DNA of 39,807 bases from a virus: the IMG/VR virus record IMGVR_UViG_3300044646_000548, positions 1 through 39,807 of that record; one strand, written 5' to 3'. How positions within the stretch are numbered: position 1 is the stretch's first letter; each line of letters starts with the position of its first letter. Made by a program: the position numbers and the translations under genes. Under the pieces are notes generated by a model. That model was not told the origin of the DNA and did no database searches. It was given only the letters and a program-made list of their open reading frames with translations. Below are positions 1 through 5,407 of this stretch, one piece after another.

Positions 1-750
1 TGCATTCTTACCAACCTCTTCAAAGCCAGCTAAGTCAATGGCTACAATGTATGTACCAAACTGAGGTTCTTCAGCAGTCTTAAACCATTCCTCTTTAAAG
101 ACATCTGCACCTGCAGTATCAAAGCTAGACAGGTATTCCTGCTTGAATGCAAATGAACTCAGTGTTCTCTTAGCAGCCTCAACTTCCTTAGGATCAATAG
201 TCTCATTGTCCTGAGTGGTGAAGTGCCATGACTTCCATTCCTCGTCATCAGTATCTTTTCCAAGATTAAAGATGTCATAAAACCAGTTTCTACCGCTGGG
301 TGTTGAGATAAACAAAGCTCGTCCCTTTTGGTCAGACAAAGAAGCTCGAATTACCTTTTCCCAAATATCTTGTTTAATAAAAGCACATTCATCTAGGACA
401 ACATAAGTTAGTGAGACACCACGCAAAGAGTCGGGATTATCAGCTCCTCGCACTAGAATCTTACGCCCATTAACCAGTGTAATCTCAAGGTTGTTAACGT
501 GACTTGACTTAATTACAGGTCTTCCAAGATCATGTAGCAAGTCCCAAAGAATCGACCGGGCTTGTCCCAGAGTAGGGGCAATATACATTACAGCCGAACC
601 TTCAGGACAGTTAAGTGCTTCAATAAGCAAAGACACTGCCGATAACCTAGACTTACCACATCGACGACCAGCTGCAACTACTTTAAAGCGATGAGTATTC
701 TTAAATACTTCTTGTTGCCATTTAAGCAGTTTAAAGTTCAGTTCCGTCAT
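1..750 (-). CDS. Terminase large subunit, second divergent copy, truncated by the window edge
   Basis: Reading leftward from an ATG at 750, this frame stays open to base 1, giving about 250 codons that match the N-terminal 255 codons of the complete terL at 37510-38784. The ATPase half is present: a Walker A segment (AAGRRCGKSR), a Walker B segment ending in DE, and the ISTPSGRN coupling motif. The C-terminal nuclease domain lies outside the window. The stop of terS overlaps this start (ATGA, 747-750). The two copies differ by many substitutions and by 5 codons just after the coupling motif region. I read this as the same gene from a second strain joined to the contig start. A truly duplicated, truncated terL is less likely. 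Confidence 0.9.
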   Translation of the reverse strand, partial: MTELNFKLLKWQQEVFKNTHRFKVVAAGRRCGKSRLSAVSLLIEALNCPEGSAVMYIAPTLGQARSILWDLLHDLGRPVIKSSHVNNLEITLVNGRKILVRGADNPDSLRGVSLTYVVLDECAFIKQDIWEKVIRASLSDQKGRALFISTPSGRNWFYDIFNLGKDTDDEEWKSWHFTTQDNETIDPKEVEAAKRTLSSFAFKQEYLSSFDTAGADVFKEEWFKTAEEPQFGTYIVAIDLAGFEEVGKNA

Positions 751-1139
751 ACGTCTATTACCTCGTCTGATGTACTAACCATAGGACTATTAAGACCACT
801 AATGTTAATACTAATCTGAGGCATACTACCACCACTCTTAGCTGCATCAAATACTGAAGCTGGTAATATCCTATCCATTGCTAACTTAATTGCTGCCATC
901 TGTCCGGGATGTTCATCATCCAAAGCTATCTGAATCATCTTATCAAGGATTCTAGTACCGCCTGTGGCTAGTAATCTTTCCTTGAACTCTTGAAGTCTAC
1001 CTGCATCACCTACAGGTCTACCTACCTTATTCTTTGTTCTGTTCTTAACTGCTTGAAGGTCAGTCTTTGGAGGTCTACCCTTACCACGCAGTTTGGGAGA
1101 CATAACCATTGAGACACTATCATCTTGCTTTACTTCCAT
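747..1139 (-). CDS. Terminase small subunit, second divergent copy
   Basis: A 130-residue protein directly upstream of terL, as small terminases usually are. TerS recognises phage DNA and hands it to the TerL motor for packaging. It resembles the 120-residue TerS at 38777-39139 only from the middle onward. Shared points are VGRP.GDA, ALDDEH/ALNDEH, DRI.P.SVF, the SINI.GL.SP segment and the C-terminal STSDE.VIDV. The first 35 or so residues, rich in Lys and Arg, are unrelated. AAAGGA lies about 9 bases before the ATG at 1139. The assignment rests on position and on the paired copy, because TerS proteins share few universal motifs. Confidence 0.8.
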   Translation of the reverse strand: MEVKQDDSVSMVMSPKLRGKGRPPKTDLQAVKNRTKNKVGRPVGDAGRLQEFKERLLATGGTRILDKMIQIALDDEHPGQMAAIKLAMDRILPASVFDAAKSGGSMPQISINISGLNSPMVSTSDEVIDV

Positions 1140-1172
1140 CGTCTTTGTCCTTTATAGGGAGACATCCAAGTG

Positions 1173-1190
1173 TAGTACTATAAAGTACTA
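1173..1190 (-). promoter_or_regulatory. Perfect hairpin in the terS leader, near the start codon
   Basis: TAGTACT and AGTACTA form a perfect 7-bp inverted repeat around a 4-base loop (ATAA), about 35 bases before the terS ATG on the minus-strand transcript. The other copy (39181-39198) keeps both arms exactly and changes only one loop base (ATAG). Its role is unknown. It could be an operator or could affect terS translation. Confidence 0.55.
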
Positions 1191-1331
1191 AGACATTATA
1201 TTTAAGTTATAAGACATATAAATATACTTACTAAGTTAATTAATATTAATTTACTTATAATATTTAATTTAAGTGGTATTTAACTACTATGTTCCCCTAC
1301 TAGGGTGTACATATCAGCCTACTTAGTCTTA

Positions 1332-1359
1332 ACTTAGTAGTGGGGTCAGGCTACTTAGT
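1332..1359 (-). promoter_or_regulatory. Conserved hairpin with a covarying pair in the terS leader
   Basis: Plus-strand arms ACTTAGTAG (1332-1340) and CTACTTAGT (1351-1359) flank the loop TGGGGTCAGG. They form a 9-position stem with one internal mismatch. The second copy (39342-39369) has ACTTAGAAG and CTTCTTAGT: both sides of one base pair changed together while the 10-base loop stayed identical. The hairpin would start about 20 bases into the transcript from the promoter at 1386-1414. A nearby CCCCTACTAGGG (1294-1305), also conserved, could pair with the G-rich loop as an alternative fold. Confidence 0.55.
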
Positions 1360-1385
1360 AAACATAGTTATTTGCTATATAGAAT

Positions 1386-1414
1386 ATTGTATCACACTTA
1401 TGTCTATTTGTCAA
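1386..1414 (-). promoter_or_regulatory. Sigma70-type promoter for terS and the late genes (second copy)
   Basis: On the minus strand, TTGACA (1409-1414) and TACAAT (1386-1391) are separated by exactly 17 bases, which is near consensus. The predicted transcript start near 1379 gives a leader of about 240 bases before terS. The same promoter with small spacer changes occurs at 39396-39424 in front of the other terS. Confidence 0.8.
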
Positions 1415-1451
1415 GCTTTTATTGTCTTATACACATATATTTTTACTTTTA

Positions 1452-1467
1452 TGTGATTTCAGTCACA
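1452..1467. promoter_or_regulatory. CRP/FNR-type operator palindrome
   Basis: TGTGATTTCAGTCACA matches the CRP core TGTGA-N6-TCACA exactly. Its centre (1459.5) is about 80 bases upstream of the predicted start near 1379, close to the -82.5 type of class I CRP site. The paired copy at 39462-39477 keeps both half sites and differs only in the spacer. Binding is inferred from sequence alone. Confidence 0.5.
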
Positions 1468-1640
1468 CTTATGTTCACTTTAACGCTACGCTGAAGTTCC
1501 CTTACAAAGTGTCTGTACTTACACACAAGTACCTACATTTTAGATACTTTGTAGTCTACACTACTTTTACTTTATAAATCAAGTACTTATGGTTACTTCA
1601 TCTGTCCCTAATTAGTCCTTTTTAGTTTTACTTTTTTGTG

Positions 1641-1732
1641 AACTTCAGAGGCTCCTACAATAACATTCATAGCTACGATGACCCTCCCCCTATGAAGTAA
1701 GTACTCACTTACATTGTAGATGCTCTGAAGTT
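1641..1732. repeat. Nested long inverted repeat in the terS upstream region
   Basis: The outer arms are AACTTCAGAG plus CTACAAT (1641-1650, 1655-1661) and ATTGTAG plus CTCTGAAGTT (1713-1719, 1723-1732). The inner arms are TTCATAG (1666-1672) and CTATGAA (1690-1696), around a pyrimidine-rich loop. The second copy at 39603-39696 keeps the outer arms, apart from one base, and most of the inner arms, although nearby sequence has diverged. Possible roles are a packaging recognition site near terS, a protein-binding cruciform or a structured RNA. Nothing visible decides between them. Confidence 0.6.
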
Positions 1733-1765
1733 AGTAAGCACTCACTCTAAAGTCATAAGTGTACA

Positions 1766-1843
1766 TACTATCTAGATCTAAATAGGAATCATTCGCATTT
1801 AGCATAGGTCACGTGTGAGGGACGATGCAGGATCCTCTGATGT
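1766..1843. repeat. 78-bp exact repeat of the window's last 78 bases
   Basis: Bases 1766-1843 are identical to 39730-39807, and the contig stops where the match stops. Upstream, the copies differ at 1765 and then progressively more. A repeat of this length ending exactly at a contig end is what a de Bruijn assembler leaves when it re-enters a node already used. It therefore supports circular closure of the genome, and is not evidence by itself of a terminal repeat in the virion. Confidence 0.85.
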
Positions 1844-1876
1844 TGTTTTAAAGCAACACAGGGTTTACCCTTAGAA

Positions 1877-1996
1877 GTACTGGGTAGGGTATCCAAGATA
1901 CTCCCAAGGGTATGCAACATACTGCACAGGGTATCTCTAAAGTTATGCACAAGTTACTCACAGGCTGTGGATAACATACTAGCAGGGGTATGAGTT
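1877..1996 (+). repeat. Iterons: 21-bp repeats with the core GGGTAT
   Basis: Three tandem units start at 1877, 1898 and 1919. Each has (A/G)TACT followed 10 bases after its first base by GGGTAT (cores at 1887, 1908 and 1929, exactly 21 bp apart). A fourth unit with the same internal layout starts at 1976 (core 1986), 57 bp after the third. This is the arrangement of initiator-binding iterons in theta-replicating plasmids and some phage origins. The units alternate with DnaA boxes on the right side. The protein that would bind them is not identified. Confidence 0.7.
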
Positions 1997-2195
1997 ATGC
2001 ACAGGCAAAGTCTTATATAAGAGTTGAAATTGTGGATAACTATGACTTGTGGTGTGGATAACACTTGCGAAGGGTTTAGTATGCAAAACGGAAATAATCG
2101 CTTATAGGTCGTTTAAACTGTTCACGGCATAAAAAGCATTAGGGTTTATACCTAAGGGTTTAAATATTTAAAATAATTTAATAAATTGTCTATTT
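1877..2195. other. Candidate replication origin: iterons, DnaA boxes, A+T-rich tract
   Basis: Five exact matches to the DnaA box TTATNCACA lie within 119 bases: TTATGCACA at 1943-1951 and 1995-2003 on the plus strand, and TTATCCACA on the minus strand at 1966-1974, 2031-2039 and 2053-2061. They overlap and follow the iterons. A run of A and T from about 2155 to 2195, just before the first plus-strand gene, could be the unwinding element. The order iterons, DnaA boxes, A+T-rich tract is that of classic iteron origins. The phage also has a T7-like primase-helicase and DNA polymerase that could act once the duplex is open. Confidence 0.7.
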
Positions 2196-2263
2196 GTAAG
2201 GTTCACGTAAGGTTCAAGCTTAATAATACATACATCGCAACACTAAACCAAAGGGTAATTATC

Positions 2264-2488
2264 ATGAGATATCAAAATACATTTGACATATGGGCTATCC
2301 CTTCGGATCTGCTCAAGTACGTGCAAGCCGGACAAATGATATATGCCGGAGACAAGGCCAACAAGGGGCGTTTTTTAGGCGTACGAAAATCAGGCACAAT
2401 TGTAGTCGCATGGCAAGGTAATATACAAAATCATAGTGACAAGCTGGGTTATATCAAAACCTTACGTAATTATGCAAAGGGGATCTAA
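2264..2488 (+). CDS. Small protein of unknown function, first gene after the origin
   Basis: A 74-residue protein. I chose the ATG at 2264 because AAGGG lies 9 bases upstream; the frame is also open upstream to a TTG at 2186. The sequence is compact and mixed (RYQNTFDIWAIP near the N-terminus, VAWQGN and GYIKTLRNYAKG near the end). No catalytic motif, signal peptide or membrane segment is visible. It leads a short run of genes with similar codon habits, many AAGG and GCAAG words and GGG before starts. Its place directly beside the iterons makes it one candidate for an origin-binding protein, but nothing in the residues shows that. Confidence 0.7.
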   Translation: MRYQNTFDIWAIPSDLLKYVQAGQMIYAGDKANKGRFLGVRKSGTIVVAWQGNIQNHSDKLGYIKTLRNYAKGI

Positions 2489-2489
2489 A

Positions 2490-2585
2490 ATGATAGATAA
2501 ATTAATTGACATATGCTTTGCCGTACTTATAGGGCTTATGCTTGCCATTGGCATGCTTGCATACTTTGACGTGCTCACAAAATAA
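2490..2585 (+). CDS. 31-residue single-pass membrane peptide
   Basis: A short open frame from ATG 2490, one base after the previous stop, with GGGG about 7 bases upstream. Residues 8-25 or so form one hydrophobic helix (CFAVLIGLMLAIGMLAYF) between short polar ends, so a bitopic inner-membrane peptide is likely. The function is unknown. Tight spacing to both neighbours supports real translation. Confidence 0.55.
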   Translation: MIDKLIDICFAVLIGLMLAIGMLAYFDVLTK

Positions 2586-2599
2586 ACTAGGGATATACC

Positions 2600-3469
2600 A
2601 TGCAAATTAAACTGTTTTCAAATAGTGCTCAAAAATTCAAAGCTTTGCAAGGGCTTGCAATAGCTATTCAAGGCGGCACGCAACATAGTGCCATGCAAGC
2701 TTTGAAGGGCTTGCAAGCTTCTAGCATGTTCACCGGAAAAGGTTGGCAAGATAATTTTGCAAAGCTTGAGCATACGTTTAAAACCTTAGATCCTAATTAT
2801 AGTGTGTTTTCTTTGAACGGTAATTCTAAGTTGCCGTTCGTATCATTTTCAAGCTTGCCCGGTGTTACATGTCCGGGAGCGGGTGAATGCTTAGATTTTT
2901 GCTATAGCTTCCGTGCATGGCGTTATCCCGCTGCATTTATGAGACAAGCCCAAAATGCATACTTAATGCGCTATGCTCCCGCTGCTATCGTCAAAGCTTT
3001 GCACATTGTAGATGCATCGTTTAAGGGTTCACAATATGACGTTCGTCTATATGTTGACGGTGACTTTAGCAGCGACAATGACGTGAAATTCTGGTTCGAC
3101 CTAATTAAAACGGTTCCTAATGCAAGGGTTTACGGTTATTCAAAAAGCTTCAATCAAATTATGTCTTATGCGGGCGAATTGCCGTCTAATTATGTGCTAA
3201 ATATATCCGGCGGCCACAATGCACATGGTGCAATGATCACGGCCATTAAAACCTTGTCTATAACTAGGGGCGAATTTATTGCCGTTCGTATAGGCAAAAA
3301 AGTACGTTCAAGTGATCACGGCAAGCCTGAAACCGTCAAAGCTTTAAGACAAGCATTCGAGGGAAAAGCTTTCCCATGTCCGGGAACATGCGGCACGTGC
3401 ACGGGCAAGGGCCATGCATGCGGCATGCAAGCTTTGAAGGGCGTGCCAATTATCATTGCCATGCATTAA
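2600..3469 (+). CDS. GP88-family cysteine-rich protein
   Basis: A 289-residue protein that resembles the 'gene product 88' family first named from mycobacteriophages, whose function is not established as far as I know. The diagnostic part is TCPGAGECLDFCYSFRAW, with Cys 91, 97 and 101 followed by an aromatic-rich stretch. A second cluster near the C-terminus (Cys 260, 264, 267, 274) looks like a metal or Fe-S site. The N-terminal 40 residues contain related repeats (KALQGL and MQALKGL), and MQALKG recurs at 276-281. The start is supported by GGG upstream and the 14-base gap from the previous gene. A hairpin followed by a T run lies downstream. The family call is from memory of the motif. Confidence 0.7.
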   Translation: MQIKLFSNSAQKFKALQGLAIAIQGGTQHSAMQALKGLQASSMFTGKGWQDNFAKLEHTFKTLDPNYSVFSLNGNSKLPFVSFSSLPGVTCPGAGECLDFCYSFRAWRYPAAFMRQAQNAYLMRYAPAAIVKALHIVDASFKGSQYDVRLYVDGDFSSDNDVKFWFDLIKTVPNARVYGYSKSFNQIMSYAGELPSNYVLNISGGHNAHGAMITAIKTLSITRGEFIAVRIGKKVRSSDHGKPETVKALRQAFEGKAFPCPGTCGTCTGKGHACGMQALKGVPIIIAMH

Positions 3470-3489
3470 TGATGCTAGATTCTAGAATG

Positions 3490-3539
3490 TAGCGCATGCT
3501 CATACGTGCGCTATATCCTACAATTTTCTGTAGGTTTTT
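3490..3539 (+). terminator. Hairpin pair and intrinsic terminator after the GP88 gene
   Basis: TAGCGCA (3490-3496) and TGCGCTA (3507-3513) form one hairpin. CCTACA (3517-3522) and TGTAGG (3529-3534) form a second, followed at once by TTTTT (3535-3539), the usual form of a rho-independent terminator. The stem is only 6 bp, so partial termination is possible. Genes continue in the same direction 24 bases later. Confidence 0.6.
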
Positions 3540-3562
3540 AATCCAAAGTAAGGGTAATTAAA

Positions 3563-3817
3563 ATGTCAAATACTATTGAAACCGTTCGTCCGCTGCACGT
3601 TATTGCACGGGATATCTATCAAGCATGGCCTAAGGTCAACTATGCGGCAAAACCGTACTTAGAAGCAATGCGGGATCTATCGTCAATCAATGATCGTTAT
3701 GGTTATGACGATGCAAGATCGATTGTCTTATACTTTTTGTCTAATGCTTCAAGCTTCCGGGGCGATAAAGCTAAGCTTTTAAAGCTTGAACTAAAAACCA
3801 TTGCCGGGATCAAATAA
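3563..3817 (+). CDS. Unknown 84-residue protein
   Basis: It starts at ATG 3563 behind AAGGGTAATT, the same ribosome-binding context as the gene at 2264, which suggests the two belong to one inherited block. The protein is mostly helical by eye (RDIYQAWPKVNYAAKPYLEAMRDL; DARSIVLYFLSNASSF; KLLKLELKTI) and ends in a basic stretch. No family recognised. The next gene begins one base after its stop. Confidence 0.65.
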   Translation: MSNTIETVRPLHVIARDIYQAWPKVNYAAKPYLEAMRDLSSINDRYGYDDARSIVLYFLSNASSFRGDKAKLLKLELKTIAGIK

Positions 3818-3818
3818 A

Positions 3819-4133
3819 ATGCTTAAACGTTATACATCATTACAAAAAACCCGCATTGTCAACAACATTGTAAGGGCTTGCAAAGATCCCGATAAGCTTA
3901 ATAAGCAAGGGTATCAATTTTTATATCTTGCAAGCGGGTTTATAGCGCATTACAATTTAAGGGGCTTTATTGGGCACTATTCCCAATGGCATAGCCTTAG
4001 AAGTGACATTCTAGAAAATCAACGGTTCAATCAATGGCACAATTTTGGCGTGAACGATAACGATCACGGTTATTACATGGATAAACGTGCTATATACAAT
4101 GCAATTTGTGCTCAGTTAAAACAAGGGGAATAA
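3819..4133 (+). CDS. Unknown 104-residue protein
   Basis: The ATG at 3819 follows the previous stop by one base, so translational coupling is likely; a TTG six codons upstream in the same frame is a less likely start. The protein is basic at the N-terminus (LKRYTSLQKTRIVNNIVRACKDP), rich in aromatic residues in the middle, and has HNFGVNDNDHGYYMDKRAIYNAICAQL near the end. No known domain is evident. It shares composition and tight spacing with its neighbours at 3563 and 4135. Confidence 0.65.
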   Translation: MLKRYTSLQKTRIVNNIVRACKDPDKLNKQGYQFLYLASGFIAHYNLRGFIGHYSQWHSLRSDILENQRFNQWHNFGVNDNDHGYYMDKRAIYNAICAQLKQGE

Positions 4134-4134
4134 C

Positions 4135-4332
4135 ATGCTACAAATAAACGATTACAAGCGCAAAACCAAAGAACAGTTGCGCTATATCATCGATGATGCT
4201 ACATTGGCGGCAAGGGCTATGCAATCAATCGGCAATAGTGCTGCAGAGGGCAAGTATAGGGATCAAGTGAACGATGCATGCTCCGAGCTATATAAAAGGT
4301 CTATTAAGGTTTTAAGGGGAAAGAAAACATGA
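4135..4332 (+). CDS. Unknown 65-residue basic helical protein
   Basis: It starts one base after the preceding stop, with AAGGGG just upstream. The sequence looks helical and amphipathic (YKRKTKEQLRYIIDDATLAARAMQ, then KYRDQVNDACSELYKRSIKVLRG), with Lys and Arg spread throughout. It could bind nucleic acid, but there is no motif to say so. Its stop overlaps the next start in an ATGA (4329-4332). Confidence 0.65.
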   Translation: MLQINDYKRKTKEQLRYIIDDATLAARAMQSIGNSAAEGKYRDQVNDACSELYKRSIKVLRGKKT

Positions 4333-4460
4333 TAAAACGTATGAGGGCAAGGTTTAAGGGGCTATGCTGCAGATCCGGTGCATGTATCAACATTGGCGAT
4401 GAAATTATGTATGATACAGTGACACGGCAAGCATGGATTACAGTGGACAATGACAGATAA
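4329..4460 (+). CDS. 43-residue Cys-containing small protein
   Basis: A short frame starting in the ATGA overlap with the previous gene. It contains RARFKGLCCRSGACINIGDEIMYDT. This resembles a shortened form of the small phage zinc-binding module in which a Cys pair is followed by 'I..GD.I.Y' and later a His/Cys pair. The distal His and Cys ligands are missing here, so zinc binding is uncertain. The function is unknown. The overlapping start supports translation. Confidence 0.55.
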   Translation: MIKRMRARFKGLCCRSGACINIGDEIMYDTVTRQAWITVDNDR

Positions 4461-4468
4461 GGATTAAA

Positions 4469-4633
4469 ATGAATACTAAACTACTAAAACACTCACGTGA
4501 ACTATTCAAGTCTTACGATGTGCCTGAGCACGTGCGACGAAGTTATAGGCTTAAATGGGTGAGATCAATCAGAAACCTAGGTGATAAGTGGCTATTTGCC
4601 CATCATGTACAACGTAAGGACACACAATCATGA
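4469..4633 (+). CDS. Unknown 54-residue basic protein
   Basis: ATG at 4469 with AAGGA (4459-4463) at good spacing. The protein is strongly basic and rich in His and Trp (LLKHSRELFKSYDVPEHVRRSYRLKWVRSIRN; KWLFAHHVQRK), which fits nucleic-acid contact but proves nothing. Its TGA overlaps the next ATG at 4630-4633. Confidence 0.55.
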   Translation: MNTKLLKHSRELFKSYDVPEHVRRSYRLKWVRSIRNLGDKWLFAHHVQRKDTQS

Positions 4634-4926
4634 CTATCGACACAATAACCTTTCACTTTGTAGGTCAATTAGAGGATTCAGGGGCTATCGTTGATGTTCA
4701 ATGTCAGATTGACGAAGACGGGGACTGCAGAGACTTAGATTCTGTGGTCTATAGAAGCTCAAATGTCCTTGAGGTTATCTCACATAGTCAGTGGTCAGAC
4801 CTTGAATGGCAAGCATCAAAGGCTTATAAGCTTGAGAAGATTGAACAACAGACCATTGACCATGACAACAATAGCACTTTGGAAGCCATCTATGGCCTCT
4901 TAAAGCCATCATTTTACATTAGGTAA
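4630..4926 (+). CDS. Unknown 98-residue acidic protein
   Basis: It starts within an ATGA overlap. The N-terminal half reads as beta strands with many acidic residues (DTITFHFVGQLEDSGAIVDVQCQIDEDGDC), and the C-terminal half is helical. No family recognised. It ends at 4926, overlapping by 8 bases the end of the opposite-strand HNH gene, so the two are tail to tail and the plus-strand block is interrupted here. Confidence 0.6.
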   Translation: MTIDTITFHFVGQLEDSGAIVDVQCQIDEDGDCRDLDSVVYRSSNVLEVISHSQWSDLEWQASKAYKLEKIEQQTIDHDNNSTLEAIYGLLKPSFYIR

Positions 4927-5383
4927 GGTTTTGGAAGGTCGGGAATGTCCATGGCCTTGTAGACCTGTTTTTAACAGCTTGAATTTTACGTGCAAGTTCA
5001 TCCTTGCGCTTAGAATATTGTTTAATGGACTTTTGAAATGATTGACCCATCTCAGCTATTTCGTCTTCATCCCATGCGACAACCTTTGTGTAAAGGTTTT
5101 GATACTTCAATTCGAGGAACTCCAAACGATCTTCGGTTGTTAAAAGTCTTCGATCTGATAGCAAACGATTGCACTCAGAACAACAAGGGATTAAAGCAAA
5201 CGGAATCTTGTTTTCACGTAGTGTTTTTGTTGAATAGGTTTCAATCCAAGCCAAAGGAGGCACATGGTCTAAACTTTCAGCTTCATCGTTACAATAGAAA
5301 CAAACATAACCTTCTTCAAGGTACAAGCGATCATAAAGTTGGTTATAAATCTTTATGAGGCGTGCTCTTTCAGGTGCTTTCAT
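4919..5383 (-). CDS. HNH endonuclease (free-standing)
   Basis: A 154-residue protein with the ββα-metal nuclease pattern: C28-x2-C31, then LDHVPPL (Asp39, His40), then CCSECNRL with a second Cys pair and the Asn. The tail is helical and basic. The start at 5383 is set by GGAG 8-9 bases upstream; the frame is open 21 codons further but without a good site. It lies antisense inside a plus-strand early region and carries its own consensus promoter (5408-5436). This is typical of a mobile HNH gene inserted as a unit. Such phage nucleases often act as homing enzymes; the target is unknown. Confidence 0.85.
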   Translation of the reverse strand: MKAPERARLIKIYNQLYDRLYLEEGYVCFYCNDEAESLDHVPPLAWIETYSTKTLRENKIPFALIPCCSECNRLLSDRRLLTTEDRLEFLELKYQNLYTKVVAWDEDEIAEMGQSFQKSIKQYSKRKDELARKIQAVKNRSTRPWTFPTFQNLT

Positions 5384-5407
5384 GGTGAATTCTCCAAAGA
5401 ATGTACC

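Larger units (their letters stand above)
1140..2263. other. Large intergenic control region between the two divergent transcription units
   Basis: About 1.1 kb without a credible gene. In order it holds the leader of the terS transcript with two hairpins (1140-1379), the minus-strand promoter (1386-1414), a CRP-like palindrome (1452-1467), a stretch poorly conserved between the two copies (about 1480-1630), a nested inverted repeat (1641-1732), a 78-base block repeated exactly at the window end (1766-1843), iterons and DnaA boxes (1877-2061), and an A+T-rich tract (about 2155-2195) before the first plus-strand gene. The left part, to 1843, is paired with 39140-39807. I found no convincing plus-strand sigma70 promoter here. 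Confidence 0.8.

Noticed and set aside
1-1843. Direct terminal repeat of a linear virion genome
   Set aside because: The two ends are homologous but diverged over most of their length; a virion terminal repeat is copied each round and should be identical.
1140-2263. Possible tRNA or CRISPR array in the intergenic region
   Set aside because: No T-loop GGTTCRA with matching acceptor stem was seen, and the repeats are 21-bp iterons without spacers of CRISPR length.
2504-2531. TTGACA followed by TATAGG as a promoter for the GP88 gene
   Set aside because: Spacer of 16, weak -10 and location inside a small coding frame; support is too thin to list as a feature.
5038-5358. Plus-strand frame of 106 codons opposite the HNH gene
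   Set aside because: The minus strand encodes a clear HNH nuclease with promoter and ribosome site; the plus frame has neither.
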